The translations under genes and the position numbers were made by a program. Below are positions 6,977-17,438 of a DNA stretch of 64,000 nucleotides, one piece after another (the stretch's first letter is position 1; every line of letters begins with the position of its first letter). The DNA is from FEN-1073 sp963780865 (GTDB lineage Bacteria > Chloroflexota > Anaerolineae > Anaerolineales > RBG-16-64-43), in assembly GCA_963780865.1 (NCBI GenBank), contig CAWADT010000027.1, positions 66,133-130,132 on the forward strand, given 5' to 3'. Below the pieces are notes generated by a model. The model had not been told where the DNA came from. It did not search any database and saw only the letters and a list, made by a program, of their open reading frames with translations.

Positions 6977-9367
6977 TCAATTCTCCAACCGCACGATGGT
7001 GACGCCCTCGCCGCCTTCGTTCTCCGCGCCCAATTCCACTCCCGCCACTTGCGGATGACCGCGCAGCGCCTCGCGCACCGCCGTTCGCATCCGGCCGGAA
7101 CCTTTGCCGTGGATGATTCGCACCCAGGGCAATCCGGCCAGCGCGGCCGAATCGATGTACCGCTCCAGCTCGATCAACCCCTCTTCCACGATTTTTCCGC
7201 GCAGGTCGAGTTCCAGCCCCGGATTGGGCCTGGTGTGCATTATGGTCGGGCGCGGGGGTTCCGGCGCCGCAATCGGCGCGGGCGCGGGGGGTTCGCTCCC
7301 GACGATGAAATCCCCGCGGTCGGCGCGGATGCGCAGCGCGCCGAGCTGGATTTCATACGTATCCTCGGCGCGGCTGGTAACCTTCCCCGAGACGCCCAGA
7401 CCCTTCAGCCGCACAATTTCCCCGACGCGGGGATCGCGCGCTGGAGCGGAAACGATTTCGGGTTCCTTCTTTTCCGCGCTGCGTTCAATCTTTTCTTCCA
7501 GATCGCGCGCTTCGGCGGCGATTTGCTGCAGTTCCTGGGCCGCGGCGCTTCCCGCCCGGCGGCGCAGGTCGCGCAATTGGTTCTGCAGATTCTCCAATTC
7601 CTCTCCGGCTCGGGTCCGGGCTTCGTCCAGAATCGCCTGCCGTTCCGCACCGATGGCGCCCATGCGGCGGGCGAGCGCCTGTTCGCGTTCCAGCGCGCGG
7701 CGGTTGAGCTTCTCGGCGTCGGCCCGCTGGCGGCGGGCGATTTCGCGCTCGCGCTGGATTTTTTCGAGCAACCGGTCGGCTTCCAGATCGCCCGCGTCCA
7801 CCATCGACCGGGCCTCGGCGAGAATCTCCTCGCTCAGCCCCAGCCGCTTGGCGATGGCGAGCGCATTCGAACGGCCCGGCAGGCCAAGCACGAGTCGGTA
7901 CGTGGGTTGCAGCGTGCGCAGATCGAATTCCATCGACGCGTTTTCCGCGCCGGGCGTGTTGTAGGCGAAGGCTTTTAGTTCGGGATAGTGCGTGGCCACC
8001 AGGGTCGGAATCCCGCGCCGGAGCAGCTCGGCGAGGATCGCGCGCGCGAGGCCCGAGCCTTCCTGCGGATCGGTGCCGGCCCCGAGTTCGTCCAGGATCA
8101 CCAGCGACTTCGGCGTGGCGGCGGCGAGAATCCGGATGATCTGCCCGACGTGCGCCGAGAAGGTGGAAAGCGACTGCTCGATGGATTGCTCATCGCCGAT
8201 GTCGGCGAAAATCGAATCGAAAAACGCCGTCTTGGATCCGGCTCCGGCCGGAATATGCATCCCGCAGCGGGTCATCAGCGCAAGCAAGCCGGCGGTTTTG
8301 AGCGCCACCGTCTTGCCGCCGGTGTTGGGCCCGGTGATCACGAGCGCCTTCACGCCCGGCCGCAGCGCGATGTCGATCGGCACGACTTTTGCCGGAGGGA
8401 GCAGCGGATGTCGGGCGGAATAGAGAAGCAGCGGTGTGAAATCGCCTCCGGGAACATCCGGAATTTCCACGAGCTCCGCCCGCTCGGCGGTGAGTTCATC
8501 CGCATAGCGCGCCCGGGCCATAGCCGAGTCGAAATCCGCCAGCGCCTCCACCGTCGCGCGCAGCGCCTCGCGCTGCTCGCCGACCTTGGCGGAAAGCTCG
8601 GCCAGGATTCGCCGGATCTCCTCCTGCTCTTCGAGCACCGCTTCCCGCCAGCGGTTGCCGAGTTCCACCACCGCCAGAGGCTCCACGAACAGCGTGGCGC
8701 CTGAGGAGGATTGGTCGTGGACGATTCCGCGCAGCCGCCCCTTGAATTCGGAACGCAGCGGAAGCACGTAGCGGCCCTCGCGCTGGGTGATGATCGGTTC
8801 CTGCAGCTGGGCGCCGTGCTCGGAAAGGATTCGCTGCATGCGCGAGAGCAGCCGGTCCTGGGTGAGGCGGACTTCGGCGCGCAGGGCGGCGAGTTTGGGC
8901 GAAGCCCCGTCGAGGACGACCCCCTCGTCGTTCATCACGCGGCCGATCGCGTCGATCAGTCCGCCGCCTTCGTCCATCCGGCCGGCGATCCGCGCCAGGT
9001 CCGGAATCTCCTCAGCGATGCGGGAGATGGAGCGCCGGATGGAGCGGCCGGATTGCAGCGTGGATTTAATTGCGAGGAACGCTTCCGGCAGCAGCGTGAT
9101 CCCGCGGGCGGCGTCTTCCGCGAGCGGTCGGACGTCGCGCGCGCCGCCGATCGACGCCTCGGAGTGGCGGGCGACCAGCGACCGGGCTTGGGTGGTTTCA
9201 TTCAGCATCCGGTTGGCCGTCTCCAGATCCGGCGCGGGACGCAGCGCGAGGATGCGTTCCTGCCCGGCCGAAAACGACGCGTGCCGCGCCAGCCGTTCCA
9301 GCACCTGTTGTAATTCCAATATGTGGAACGATTTTTCATCCATTATGATTTTGTCGGGGTGCGGCAT
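6977..9367 (-). CDS. mutS2: endonuclease MutS2 (with Smr domain)
   Basis: 796 aa; an alternative start at the ATG at 9343 (MDEKSFHILEL) fits the usual MutS2 N-terminus better, and neither has a strong ribosome site. Order: core/lever helices, ATPase with Walker A GPNTGGKT (near 343-350) and Walker B LVILDELGAGTD (near 421), a long Glu/Arg-rich coiled coil (about 520-660), a KOW-like segment, and a C-terminal Smr nuclease domain with LDLRG near 722 and HGKGSGRMR near 752. MutS2 acts on recombination intermediates and in some species on collided ribosomes. It is complete. Confidence 0.96.
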   Translation of the reverse strand: MPHPDKIIMDEKSFHILELQQVLERLARHASFSAGQERILALRPAPDLETANRMLNETTQARSLVARHSEASIGGARDVRPLAEDAARGITLLPEAFLAIKSTLQSGRSIRRSISRIAEEIPDLARIAGRMDEGGGLIDAIGRVMNDEGVVLDGASPKLAALRAEVRLTQDRLLSRMQRILSEHGAQLQEPIITQREGRYVLPLRSEFKGRLRGIVHDQSSSGATLFVEPLAVVELGNRWREAVLEEQEEIRRILAELSAKVGEQREALRATVEALADFDSAMARARYADELTAERAELVEIPDVPGGDFTPLLLYSARHPLLPPAKVVPIDIALRPGVKALVITGPNTGGKTVALKTAGLLALMTRCGMHIPAGAGSKTAFFDSIFADIGDEQSIEQSLSTFSAHVGQIIRILAAATPKSLVILDELGAGTDPQEGSGLARAILAELLRRGIPTLVATHYPELKAFAYNTPGAENASMEFDLRTLQPTYRLVLGLPGRSNALAIAKRLGLSEEILAEARSMVDAGDLEADRLLEKIQREREIARRQRADAEKLNRRALEREQALARRMGAIGAERQAILDEARTRAGEELENLQNQLRDLRRRAGSAAAQELQQIAAEARDLEEKIERSAEKKEPEIVSAPARDPRVGEIVRLKGLGVSGKVTSRAEDTYEIQLGALRIRADRGDFIVGSEPPAPAPIAAPEPPRPTIMHTRPNPGLELDLRGKIVEEGLIELERYIDSAALAGLPWVRIIHGKGSGRMRTAVREALRGHPQVAGVELGAENEGGEGVTIVRLEN

Positions 9368-9404
9368 GCCGTACCCGTCAACCGCGAATGAACGGTTTTT
9401 GTAG

Positions 9405-9496
9405 GGGCGGCGCGTCGCGCCGCCCTTCGTTGCGATGAGATGTATCGGATTCGCATAAGGTTTTTTTTTGTAAGGGCGAGGCGTGCCTCGCCCTTC
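9405..9496. repeat. two GC-rich hairpins upstream of mutS2
   Basis: GGGCGGCGCG/CGCGCCGCCC (9405-9425) and AAGGGCGAGGC/GCCTCGCCCTT (9472-9496), each preceded by TTTTTGTAGGGG or TTTTTGTAAGGG. They are short copies of a TTTTTGTA-GGGCG palindrome family rather than gene sequence. Confidence 0.6.
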
Positions 9497-9512
9497 ATTG
9501 CAATTGACATAA

Positions 9513-10061
9513 TCATATGATCAACAAAAAAACAATTCCGAATAAAATCCCCAATAACGCCCCGCCGGCCATGTCGGAAAGATAATGCACGCCCATCGCC
9601 ACACGCGCCAGCGCCACCGCCGGCGCCCACAGGAAGAGCAGCGCGCAAAACCACGCCGGTCCAAACCCCAGCGAGAACACGGCCAGCATCGTCAACCGGG
9701 CCGCGTGGCCAGAGGGGAACGAATGCGGATCGGTCGAGCGGTACACTAGTCCCCATTCCCCCTCCGGCCGCCGCCGGCCGATCAGGCGTTTGAGCCCCAC
9801 CGCGACCAAGGCGGTTGCGCACATCGCCAGGAACATAACCAGCATCCGCCATTTCCAGAAATCGTTTCCCGCCAGCCAGATCAGCCCCATCACCGGAATC
9901 ATGAACCACGAATCGCCGGAGTGGGCCAGAAAGCGCAGGAGGTTTCTCAATGCGCCGCTGCGCTGGGCAAGATTTAACTTGGCCGAAGCGCGCGCATCAA
10001 GTTCGAGCAGGCGCAGGATCGTTGGATGGCGGATCCGCGGCGCGGGTACGGGATGGATCAT
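9513..10061 (-). CDS. PAP2 family membrane phosphatase
   Basis: 182 aa with about five hydrophobic helices. The three PAP2 catalytic motifs are present: KRLIGRRRP (KxxxxxxRP), FPSGHAAR (PSGH) and ARVAMGVHYLSD, which has Ala in place of the usual Ser of SRxxxxxHxxxD but keeps Arg, His and Asp. Such enzymes dephosphorylate lipid phosphates (undecaprenyl pyrophosphate, phosphatidate, PGP); the substrate cannot be told from sequence. The gene stands alone between mutS2 and ldh. Confidence 0.88.
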   Translation of the reverse strand: MIHPVPAPRIRHPTILRLLELDARASAKLNLAQRSGALRNLLRFLAHSGDSWFMIPVMGLIWLAGNDFWKWRMLVMFLAMCATALVAVGLKRLIGRRRPEGEWGLVYRSTDPHSFPSGHAARLTMLAVFSLGFGPAWFCALLFLWAPAVALARVAMGVHYLSDMAGGALLGILFGIVFLLII

Positions 10062-10165
10062 GCGGGCGGAGCCTCGCTCCGTCGTGCGATGAGGGCCTCA
10101 GCCGGGGTCAAGTGATTCGACATATTAGCGATGCGCTCCGCCCGCCGCCGCGGGCGCATCCGGCT

Positions 10166-11107
<942 letters not shown>

Positions 11108-11367
11108 TCCGCACCTCGCTGCGCGAACGAATCTTGGTTTCGGCTGGAATTATATCGTGAGAACGCGCACCGTCGCGGAAATAAGATACTTGCGGCTATT
11201 GCCTGCAGGGAAGGCCCGCCTTAGAAAAACCTCTCAGGTCTACAACATGGGGCTGAGAGTCCAGAAGGATATCTGCGATGGATCGTTCGATCGCGTAATT
11301 TATCCAGCTCTCGCGGGATGATGAATACCCCGCAGCCTGCACCGTTTTCTTCATTTGTAAAAGATGT

Positions 11368-11467
11368 AGAAAGCGGGGCTTGCCCCGCATTCCTCTTTAT
11401 TAATCGAAGAATGCGGGGCTGGCCCCGCTTTCCTCTAAATTAATCGAAGAAAGCGGGGCTGGCTGCG
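11368..11467. repeat. 40-bp tandem repeat with internal palindrome (about 2.5 copies)
   Basis: Units begin at 11368, 11408 and 11448 with exact 40-base period. Each starts AGAA(A/T)GCGGGGCT and contains a GCGGGGC..GCCCCGC palindrome followed by TCCTCT(T/A)(T/A)A(T/A)TTAATCG. The third unit degenerates after GGCTGGC. The wider gap 11108-11550 holds further palindromes (CCGCGCGG-TTT-GCCGCGCGG near 11526) and a GGGATGATGAAT..CCCCGCAGC segment at 11317 that recurs at 31906, but no gene. Confidence 0.7.
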
Positions 11468-11550
11468 CAGCTCTTGGGGGTGCGCTCCCCCGGCCTCGCC
11501 CGGCGAAGCCGGGGCGGGGCTTGATACCGCGCGGTTTGCCGCGCGGTCAT

Positions 11551-14091
11551 TCATTGATAGCACTGCGAAACGGTGACGTTCCGATAGACTGCGCTCCGGG
11601 CGATCGGCTGGCCATCCTTTCCGTTGGCGATGAATTGGATTTCCAGCCAGGCGTCATGCCCCCATTTGGAAGTGTCGGGGAAGTCCTCGCTGGTGATAGG
11701 GAGTTGATACCAGCCGCTGCCTTGCGGGATCATGGCGAATCCTGCGCTCCAGGGGGTGATGTTTGTTCCTTCCTTCTCCTCGAGGCGGTAAAAAAGGCCC
11801 AGTGAAAAAACCAGTCCCGGCTGTGAGACCCTAACCTGAATGGTCAGCTGCTTGGGATTGCAGGATCGCCCGAATCGTGAATAAATTATTTCCACGGAAA
11901 AATTGACCGGATCGAAGATGATCGGGGCGGGTGTCAGCGTGGGCGTCTTGGTTGGGGTGAGGGTAGAGGTCAACGTGCTCGTTATCGCCAGCGGCGTGGC
12001 CGTGGCCGGGCTCTCCGCTTCGAAGGCGCCGATGTCGCAATGCAATCCCTGCGGCCGCGCGATCCCGCGCTCGTCGGTTGGAAGGCAGGTGGAGTCGTTG
12101 CCGGTCTCGAGGGCCGGGCTGCCGGGAAGCAAGGCGTGGGTTTCCGAGAAGCCCCCGTTGTTCTGCAGCGGCCCCAGCATCGCGGGCATTCCGGATAAGT
12201 CGCTTGGTCCAGCGAGCGCGCAAGCGTCTGTGGTATCCAGGTTGTAGCCGTCGGACATGATGGTGCCGCCGCAGTTCCCGCCGGCGTTGCCCGCAAGGAT
12301 TGTGTTGGTTACATGGACCGTCGCCGCGCTGTGCAATCCACCGGCGCTCGCGGCGGTGTTCTGGGCCAGGGTGACATTGTTCAATTCCAGGACGCCGCTG
12401 CCCGCCTCGAGACCGCCGCCGGTAGTACCCGCCCGGTTGCCGCTGATCGTTACGTTGTGCAGTTTTAGGGCCGCGCCCATCCCCATTCCCCAGAGGTATA
12501 AACCCCCTCCGGATCCTGTGGATGAATTACCGGAGATGGTGGTATTGGTTATGGCGGCATCGCCGAGGTTGTAACCGGCGATGCCGCCGCCGTCATAATT
12601 TGTGTGATTATCCAAGACAACACTGTCGGTCAGAGTCAAAGAACCGCCGTTCATCATGATTCCGCTGAAGGGATTATCTTTTATCGTTCCCTCGGTGATC
12701 GTGAGATTGGCGTTAATCGCGCCGATTCCGGATACGCCGTTGCTGAAGAAGTTGCTGTGGGTTATCTGAATGTCCACGGTCGTGCCAGAGATAAACGATT
12801 CGATTCCGGATCCGGTATTGCCCTGGACGGTGCTATTCTGCATCTGGATCGTGCCGCCTTCATTATAGATGCCGTCGCCGGTATTGGCTGCGATGGTCGA
12901 ATCGGCAATGTTGAGGTTCTTCATGCTGTAGATACCGCCGCCCAAACCGAGGCTGGTCGGCATCGCATTGGAGATGTTCCCGGCTCCGGGTTTGCCGATA
13001 ATGCTGCCGGCTTCCACATAGAGTGTGGCGTCATTGACTACACCGACGAATACCCCTCCGCCGGAATGTTGGGCCCGATTACCCATAAGCGTGCTGGCGG
13101 AAAGGTGGGCGATACCCGCGTCGATGTATATCGCCCCCCCGTCATATCCGTAGTTGCCGTCGAAAGTGCAGTTTTGCATCGTCAGGATGGCAGCCGGCAA
13201 ATTCCATAGATACAACCCGCCCCCTTTATGTCCGCTGGTGTTTCCCTCGATCGTTGTGTTGGAAATCGCAGAGTTTCCGGCCATCGCGAGGTAAAGCCCG
13301 CCGCCATCGTCGTCGGGGGCGGTGTTGTCGGCGACCGTTCCATGATTCAGATTGAGCGATCCGCTGAGCACTATCATCCCGCCGACCGAGTTCCGTTCCA
13401 CGGAAACATCATCCATAGCGAAATGCGTGTTGATTCCGGCCACCCCCGTTCCTCCATTTTCGAAAATCGTTGAATGGTTGATCGCGATACTAATCCCCTC
13501 GGAGCCTCGGAAGGAATTGATCCCGTCCATTTGGTTCGCGGCGATTTCCATATGGTCCAGGGTGAGATTTCCATTATTCTCGATCCCGTCCAAGGTGAAA
13601 CGAAGGATCTGCAAAGCCTGGATGGTGACATTCACATCCGCCGCGATCTTGAAACCGCTGGTGGGGGGAACCGCGGCGCCCAGGTGCGACCCATCCACAT
13701 GCACCACGGGTTTCCCGCCGTCAAAACCGGGCTGCGTGCTTCCATCGATAATTACCGCGTCGGTAATTTCCGGCAGCCCGATAATCGGGTAGATGAAGTC
13801 GCTGCCGGCGGGGAGATTGAAGTTGATCGTCTGTGTTCCCGCCAGGGCGTTGGCTTCCTGCAACGCCGCCCGCAGCGTGCAATTTGTCAAAGACGAACCG
13901 GTTCGGCAGAATCCATCGCCGGGGCTGGAGTCCCCTGCGTCGCCGGAACTGTTGACGACAAAGGGACCTCCGACAGGGCCGCAACCGGTTGCAAGCATCA
14001 GGAGGAGCAACACGGTCAAGCTGGGGAGGATTCTCAATCTCTGGAAACAGCGTCCGAATAATACTGAAGTTAAGGAGATGATGGTGTTCAT
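11551..14091 (-). CDS. CSLREA / choice-of-anchor Q parallel beta-helix lipoprotein
   Basis: 846 aa from an ATG with a strong GGGAGGGAAAAA site. Residues 1-37 are a lipoprotein signal ending LMLATGC. FVVNSSGDAGDSSPGDG with FCRTGSSLTNCTLRAAL is the CSLREA-type domain. Residues of about 130-640 are polymorphic right-handed beta-helix repeats (GGGIY, NTTISGN, GGLYLW units), ending with choice-of-anchor Q (SPALETGN..TDERGIARPQG..DIGAFEAE). A short Thr/Pro linker (TPTKTPTLTPAP) leads to a C-terminal beta domain of about 110 aa. Likely cell-surface; specific ligand unknown. Confidence 0.85.
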   Translation of the reverse strand: MNTIISLTSVLFGRCFQRLRILPSLTVLLLLMLATGCGPVGGPFVVNSSGDAGDSSPGDGFCRTGSSLTNCTLRAALQEANALAGTQTINFNLPAGSDFIYPIIGLPEITDAVIIDGSTQPGFDGGKPVVHVDGSHLGAAVPPTSGFKIAADVNVTIQALQILRFTLDGIENNGNLTLDHMEIAANQMDGINSFRGSEGISIAINHSTIFENGGTGVAGINTHFAMDDVSVERNSVGGMIVLSGSLNLNHGTVADNTAPDDDGGGLYLAMAGNSAISNTTIEGNTSGHKGGGLYLWNLPAAILTMQNCTFDGNYGYDGGAIYIDAGIAHLSASTLMGNRAQHSGGGVFVGVVNDATLYVEAGSIIGKPGAGNISNAMPTSLGLGGGIYSMKNLNIADSTIAANTGDGIYNEGGTIQMQNSTVQGNTGSGIESFISGTTVDIQITHSNFFSNGVSGIGAINANLTITEGTIKDNPFSGIMMNGGSLTLTDSVVLDNHTNYDGGGIAGYNLGDAAITNTTISGNSSTGSGGGLYLWGMGMGAALKLHNVTISGNRAGTTGGGLEAGSGVLELNNVTLAQNTAASAGGLHSAATVHVTNTILAGNAGGNCGGTIMSDGYNLDTTDACALAGPSDLSGMPAMLGPLQNNGGFSETHALLPGSPALETGNDSTCLPTDERGIARPQGLHCDIGAFEAESPATATPLAITSTLTSTLTPTKTPTLTPAPIIFDPVNFSVEIIYSRFGRSCNPKQLTIQVRVSQPGLVFSLGLFYRLEEKEGTNITPWSAGFAMIPQGSGWYQLPITSEDFPDTSKWGHDAWLEIQFIANGKDGQPIARSAVYRNVTVSQCYQ

Positions 14092-14273
14092 GCTTTTTCC
14101 CTCCCGGAGCCAAATTACTACTGTTGATTGTATGTGGAAAACACGTTGATGCGCGGCTTGTGGAGGAAGAAAGGACGTTTTGTAGAGGTTTTTGCCGATG
14201 AGGATAATAAAGGTCCAAAACCTGCGGGAAAAATGTGCTGTTGGAGGGTCAACCGAAAGGAATCGGACGCTGT

Positions 14274-15545
14274 TTATCCGCTGTAGCTTCTCAACTCAGG
14301 CGTCGATGCGGCCACCCAGATTACCGCCACCAGGCTCCCGATCCCTCCCAAAATCACGGAGAGCGGGGCGCCCAGCGCGTCGGCCACCGCACCGGCTTCG
14401 AATTCGCCCAGCTGCGGCCCGCCCATGAAGAAGATCATGTTCAAGCTGACCATCCGCCCGCGCAGCGCGTCCGGGGTTTGCAATTGGCGCGAGGTGTTGC
14501 GGATGACGGTGCTGACCATATCGGAGGAGCCGGTGAGGGCCAGGGCGAAAAAGGTGATCCAGAAGGATCGAGAAATTCCGAAAACAATCGTGCCCAGGCT
14601 GAACAGGCCAACGGCGATGAGGAGCACGCGCCCTTGACGCGGAATCCGTCCGAGCAGAGACAGGATCACGCCGGCAGCCAGCGCCCCGATCGCGGCAGCC
14701 GAATAAAGCACGCCGTACCCTTCGGCGCCGACACGGAGGATATCGGTGGCGAATATGGGCAGGAGCGCCGAGGCGGAGGCGAAAAACGTGGCGATGAAAT
14801 CCAGCAGCATGGTGGACCGGATGATCGGATGCGAAAAGACAAAACGGATCCCCTCCCATGCCGCGCCGAGGGAAATCGCGCCGCGGTCTTCCATCCGGCC
14901 GCCGATCCCGGTCATCGCCAGCAGGGAGAAGATCACCGCCAGGAAAGAGATCGCATTGATGAGGTAGACCCACCCCAGCCCCGACCGTCCGATCATCAGC
15001 CCTGAAAGCGCCGGGCCCAACACGCTCGCCGCCTGGAACATCGTCGAGTTGAGGCTGAAGGCGTTGGCCAGATCTTCCCGCGGGACGAGCGCGGGGATGA
15101 TCGACTGCCGCGCCGGCAAGTCGAAGGCGCCGAAGGTGGAGCTCAGCCCCGCCAGCAGATACAGCAGCCCGATGGTCATCGTGTTGGTGAAGGAAAGCAC
15201 GGCGAAGCCCAGCGCCACCGCCGCCATCCCGCTTTGCGTCACCAGCATCAGCTTCCGCCGGTCGAGCGAATCCGCCGCCACGCCGCTGAGGATGCCGAAG
15301 ATGAAAATCGGCAGCAGCCGGACCAGCCCGACCGCGCCCAGCGCAAGCGGATTATGGGTCAAGGCATAGACCTGCCACAGGATCGCCACCGATTGCATTT
15401 GGCTGCCGGAGAAGCTGATGAGCTGGCCGATCCACAGCAGGCGGAAGTTGCGCTGCCGCAGGGCGGCGAACAACTTGCGCCCGGACGGCGCGGGAGGAAC
15501 GAGCCCGCCTTCGGCGGGAGGTTGCACGGCAGTTGGATTGTTCAT
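14274..15545 (-). CDS. MFS transporter (MFS_3 / EntS-like)
   Basis: 423 aa from the ATG at 15545; the frame is open upstream but only as a shadow of nadE. About 11-12 membrane helices; RQRNFRLLWIGQLISFSG and GVAADSLDRRKLMLVTQ (loop 2-3) are typical of the EntS/MFS_3 group of drug and siderophore exporters, as is ALVPREDLANAFSLNS. No adjacent biosynthetic genes identify the cargo. It lies 25 bases downstream of nadE and could be cotranscribed with it. Confidence 0.88.
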   Translation of the reverse strand: MNNPTAVQPPAEGGLVPPAPSGRKLFAALRQRNFRLLWIGQLISFSGSQMQSVAILWQVYALTHNPLALGAVGLVRLLPIFIFGILSGVAADSLDRRKLMLVTQSGMAAVALGFAVLSFTNTMTIGLLYLLAGLSSTFGAFDLPARQSIIPALVPREDLANAFSLNSTMFQAASVLGPALSGLMIGRSGLGWVYLINAISFLAVIFSLLAMTGIGGRMEDRGAISLGAAWEGIRFVFSHPIIRSTMLLDFIATFFASASALLPIFATDILRVGAEGYGVLYSAAAIGALAAGVILSLLGRIPRQGRVLLIAVGLFSLGTIVFGISRSFWITFFALALTGSSDMVSTVIRNTSRQLQTPDALRGRMVSLNMIFFMGGPQLGEFEAGAVADALGAPLSVILGGIGSLVAVIWVAASTPELRSYSG

Positions 15546-15570
15546 GGACTCTTTCGGAGGATTCGGCCGG

Positions 15571-16404
15571 CTACGTTCCCCAATCGCGCAGGTAGAGGAA
15601 ATCGTATCCGACGGTGCGGTGGCTGAGCTTGGCGATGGGCGGCAGCACTCGTTTGAATTGATTGCGGCGGACGGTCTCGACCACGCGCCCGACGAGCGCT
15701 TTTTTGAAGCCGGCCTGGACGCATTCCTCGGGCGAATACCGTTCGTCCACCAGCAGATACAGGAGTTGGTCGGCTTCGGCGTAGGTGAACCCCAGTTCGC
15801 CTTCGTCGGTCTGCCCCGCCCACAGGTCGGCCGTCGGCGGTTTGGAAACGATTTCGTCCGGCACACCGATCGCGCGGGCCAGCTGCCGCACCTGGGTCTT
15901 ATATAGGTCGCCGAGCGGGTTGATGGCGCAGGCGGAATCGCCATACAGGGTGGTGTAGCCCAGCATGATCTCGGTCTTATTCCCGGTGCCGATCACCAGC
16001 CCCCCGAATTCCGCGGATTGATCGTAAAGCACGATCATCCGCTCGCGGGCCATCACGTTTCCTTTGCGGCGGGCATTCATCTTTGAAAATTGCTCGAACA
16101 GCGGTTCCACCATCGGGGTGATGTCGATGGTGAGGGTTTGAACTCCGGTGGCTTGGATGACCAGCCCGGCGTGATTGAGCGAATCCGGCGAGGAGTGCTT
16201 GTAGGGCATGCGCACGGCGAGCACGTTCTCCGGCCCCAGCGCCTCGGCCGCGAGAAAGCACGAGAGGGCTGAATCGATCCCGCCCGACAATCCAACCACC
16301 GCGCGCCGGAGTCCGGTCCGCGTGATTTCCTCCCGCACGAACGATACCAGCACTTTCCGCGCGAGGGACGTGTTGATTTCCAAAAGGTCGGGGCCGTTCG
16401 CCAT
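15571..16404 (-). CDS. nadE: NAD+ synthase (ammonia-type synthetase domain)
   Basis: 277 aa from the ATG at 16404, chosen because AGGAG precedes it; an ATG 15 bases upstream is possible. PP-loop SGGIDS at residues 40-45, GTGNKTEIMLGYTTLYGD for deamido-NAD and Mg, and KPPTADLWAGQTDEGELG are diagnostic. It adenylates nicotinate adenine dinucleotide and amidates it. The upstream nitrilase-fold gene probably supplies ammonia from glutamine, since fused NadE proteins join the same two domains. The two frames overlap (see next entry). Confidence 0.93.
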   Translation of the reverse strand: MANGPDLLEINTSLARKVLVSFVREEITRTGLRRAVVGLSGGIDSALSCFLAAEALGPENVLAVRMPYKHSSPDSLNHAGLVIQATGVQTLTIDITPMVEPLFEQFSKMNARRKGNVMARERMIVLYDQSAEFGGLVIGTGNKTEIMLGYTTLYGDSACAINPLGDLYKTQVRQLARAIGVPDEIVSKPPTADLWAGQTDEGELGFTYAEADQLLYLLVDERYSPEECVQAGFKKALVGRVVETVRRNQFKRVLPPIAKLSHRTVGYDFLYLRDWGT

Positions 16405-17287
16405 AGTGCTCCTTGTCATCGCAGGTTGGTGGTCCGGTCGCGGTCGGCGAAATCCGCTGCAATTCGCGCTGGACCAGCGCCGTCCGTTCGTCGCGCAGGA
16501 GCGGCAGTCGGGCTCGCGTGCGGTGCAGCTGGTCGAGATCCAGTTCGGCCAGCGTCAAGGCTTCCTCATGGTACGGTCCGTGAACGACCGGCTTGCCGTT
16601 TGGATCGAACACCATCGCGCCGCCCCAGAAATTCAACCCGTCCTCGAATCCCACTTTGTTGGTGTGGGCCACAAAGGAGGTGAACAGGCTGGCATACCCG
16701 CGGTTCACCCGTTCCACCCAATTGGCCGAATCCAGCACCTCTCCGGTGCCCAGACCCCGCCCCGGCGAGGAGGACATAAATAGGAAGACGTCGGCGCCGT
16801 CGAGCCACAGCAGGTAGGGCGGGGAGGAGTGCCAGAAATCTTCGCAAATCAGCATTCCCATCCGGCCGAAGCGCGTGTCGAACGCCTGCACCCGATCACC
16901 CAGCGCGAAGAACCTGCCCTCGTCGAACATCCCGTAGGTGGGAAGATAAACCTTGCGGTGGACGTGGACCACTTCGCCGCCGGAGAGATACGCCGAGGAA
17001 ATGTAAAACCGGTTGCGGACGTCCTCTTCCACGAAGCCCACGGCGATGTCGATCTCGCGGCTGGCTTTCAGGAGCGGCTGGAAGACGGGATCCTTCGCGG
17101 TCGGCCGGCAGGCCACCGCCGCGGCCAGGTCCTGAAGAGCGTAGCCGGTCAGGGAAAGCTCGGGGAAGACGATCAGCTCGGCTCCGAGCCTGCGCGCGCG
17201 CCGGATGAGCGCCAGGTGCTTTTCCAGGTTGGCCGGAACGTCTCCCAGCGCGGTGGAAATCTGAGCGAGGGCGAGGTTTAGTTTCAT
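15977..17287 (-). CDS. carbon-nitrogen hydrolase (nitrilase fold), probable glutaminase partner of NadE; lacks a stop at its domain end
   Basis: The ATG at 17287 (MKLNLALAQIS) opens a nitrilase-superfamily domain with the full triad: E43 in FPELSLTGY, K112 in HRKVYLPTYG, C148 in LICEDFWHS. The hydrolase domain ends near residue 290 (RDERTALVQRELQRI). The frame then runs on for 427 bases inside nadE in another frame, giving an Arg/Gly-rich tail (436 aa total) that is surely not a domain. A -1 shift just before 16418 would end it at the TGA overlapping nadE; a +1 shift would fuse it to nadE as in glutamine-dependent NAD synthetases. The natural end is therefore uncertain. Confidence 0.85.
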   Translation of the reverse strand: MKLNLALAQISTALGDVPANLEKHLALIRRARRLGAELIVFPELSLTGYALQDLAAAVACRPTAKDPVFQPLLKASREIDIAVGFVEEDVRNRFYISSAYLSGGEVVHVHRKVYLPTYGMFDEGRFFALGDRVQAFDTRFGRMGMLICEDFWHSSPPYLLWLDGADVFLFMSSSPGRGLGTGEVLDSANWVERVNRGYASLFTSFVAHTNKVGFEDGLNFWGGAMVFDPNGKPVVHGPYHEEALTLAELDLDQLHRTRARLPLLRDERTALVQRELQRISPTATGPPTCDDKEHYGERPRPFGNQHVPRAESAGIVRAGGNHADRTPARGGWIVGRDRFSPLVLSRGRGAGAGERARRAHALQALLAGFAQSRRAGHPSHRSSNPHHRHHPDGGTAVRAIFKDECPPQRKRDGPRADDRALRSIRGIRGAGDRHRE

Positions 17288-17320
17288 GGAAATTAATGAT
17301 ACCACCGACAGAAATCTCCG

Positions 17321-17354
17321 AGACCCCAAGGGTCTTTGAGACCCTTAGGGTCTC
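17321..17354. repeat. double palindrome between divergent genes
   Basis: AGACCCCAAGGGTCT and AGACCCTTAGGGTCT lie three bases apart. Each is nearly self-complementary and each is the near-inverse of the other (14/15). It lies between the divergently transcribed nitrilase and serine-hydrolase genes, so it could be an operator or simply a repeat. Confidence 0.5.
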
Positions 17355-17438
17355 TTATCCCCAGTCATGGGTTCAAGGACAGATCAATCTATAAGATCCG
17401 CCCCACGTTATAATCCGGCTAGAAGGTATGGAAACGAA

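Noticed and set aside
11368..11467. CRISPR array
   Set aside because: Perfect 40-base periodicity without spacers; palindromes are inside a simple tandem repeat and no cas genes are near.
14546..15944. 556-aa version of the MFS protein
   Set aside because: The first 133 residues are an out-of-frame reading of nadE; the start at 15545 fits the family.
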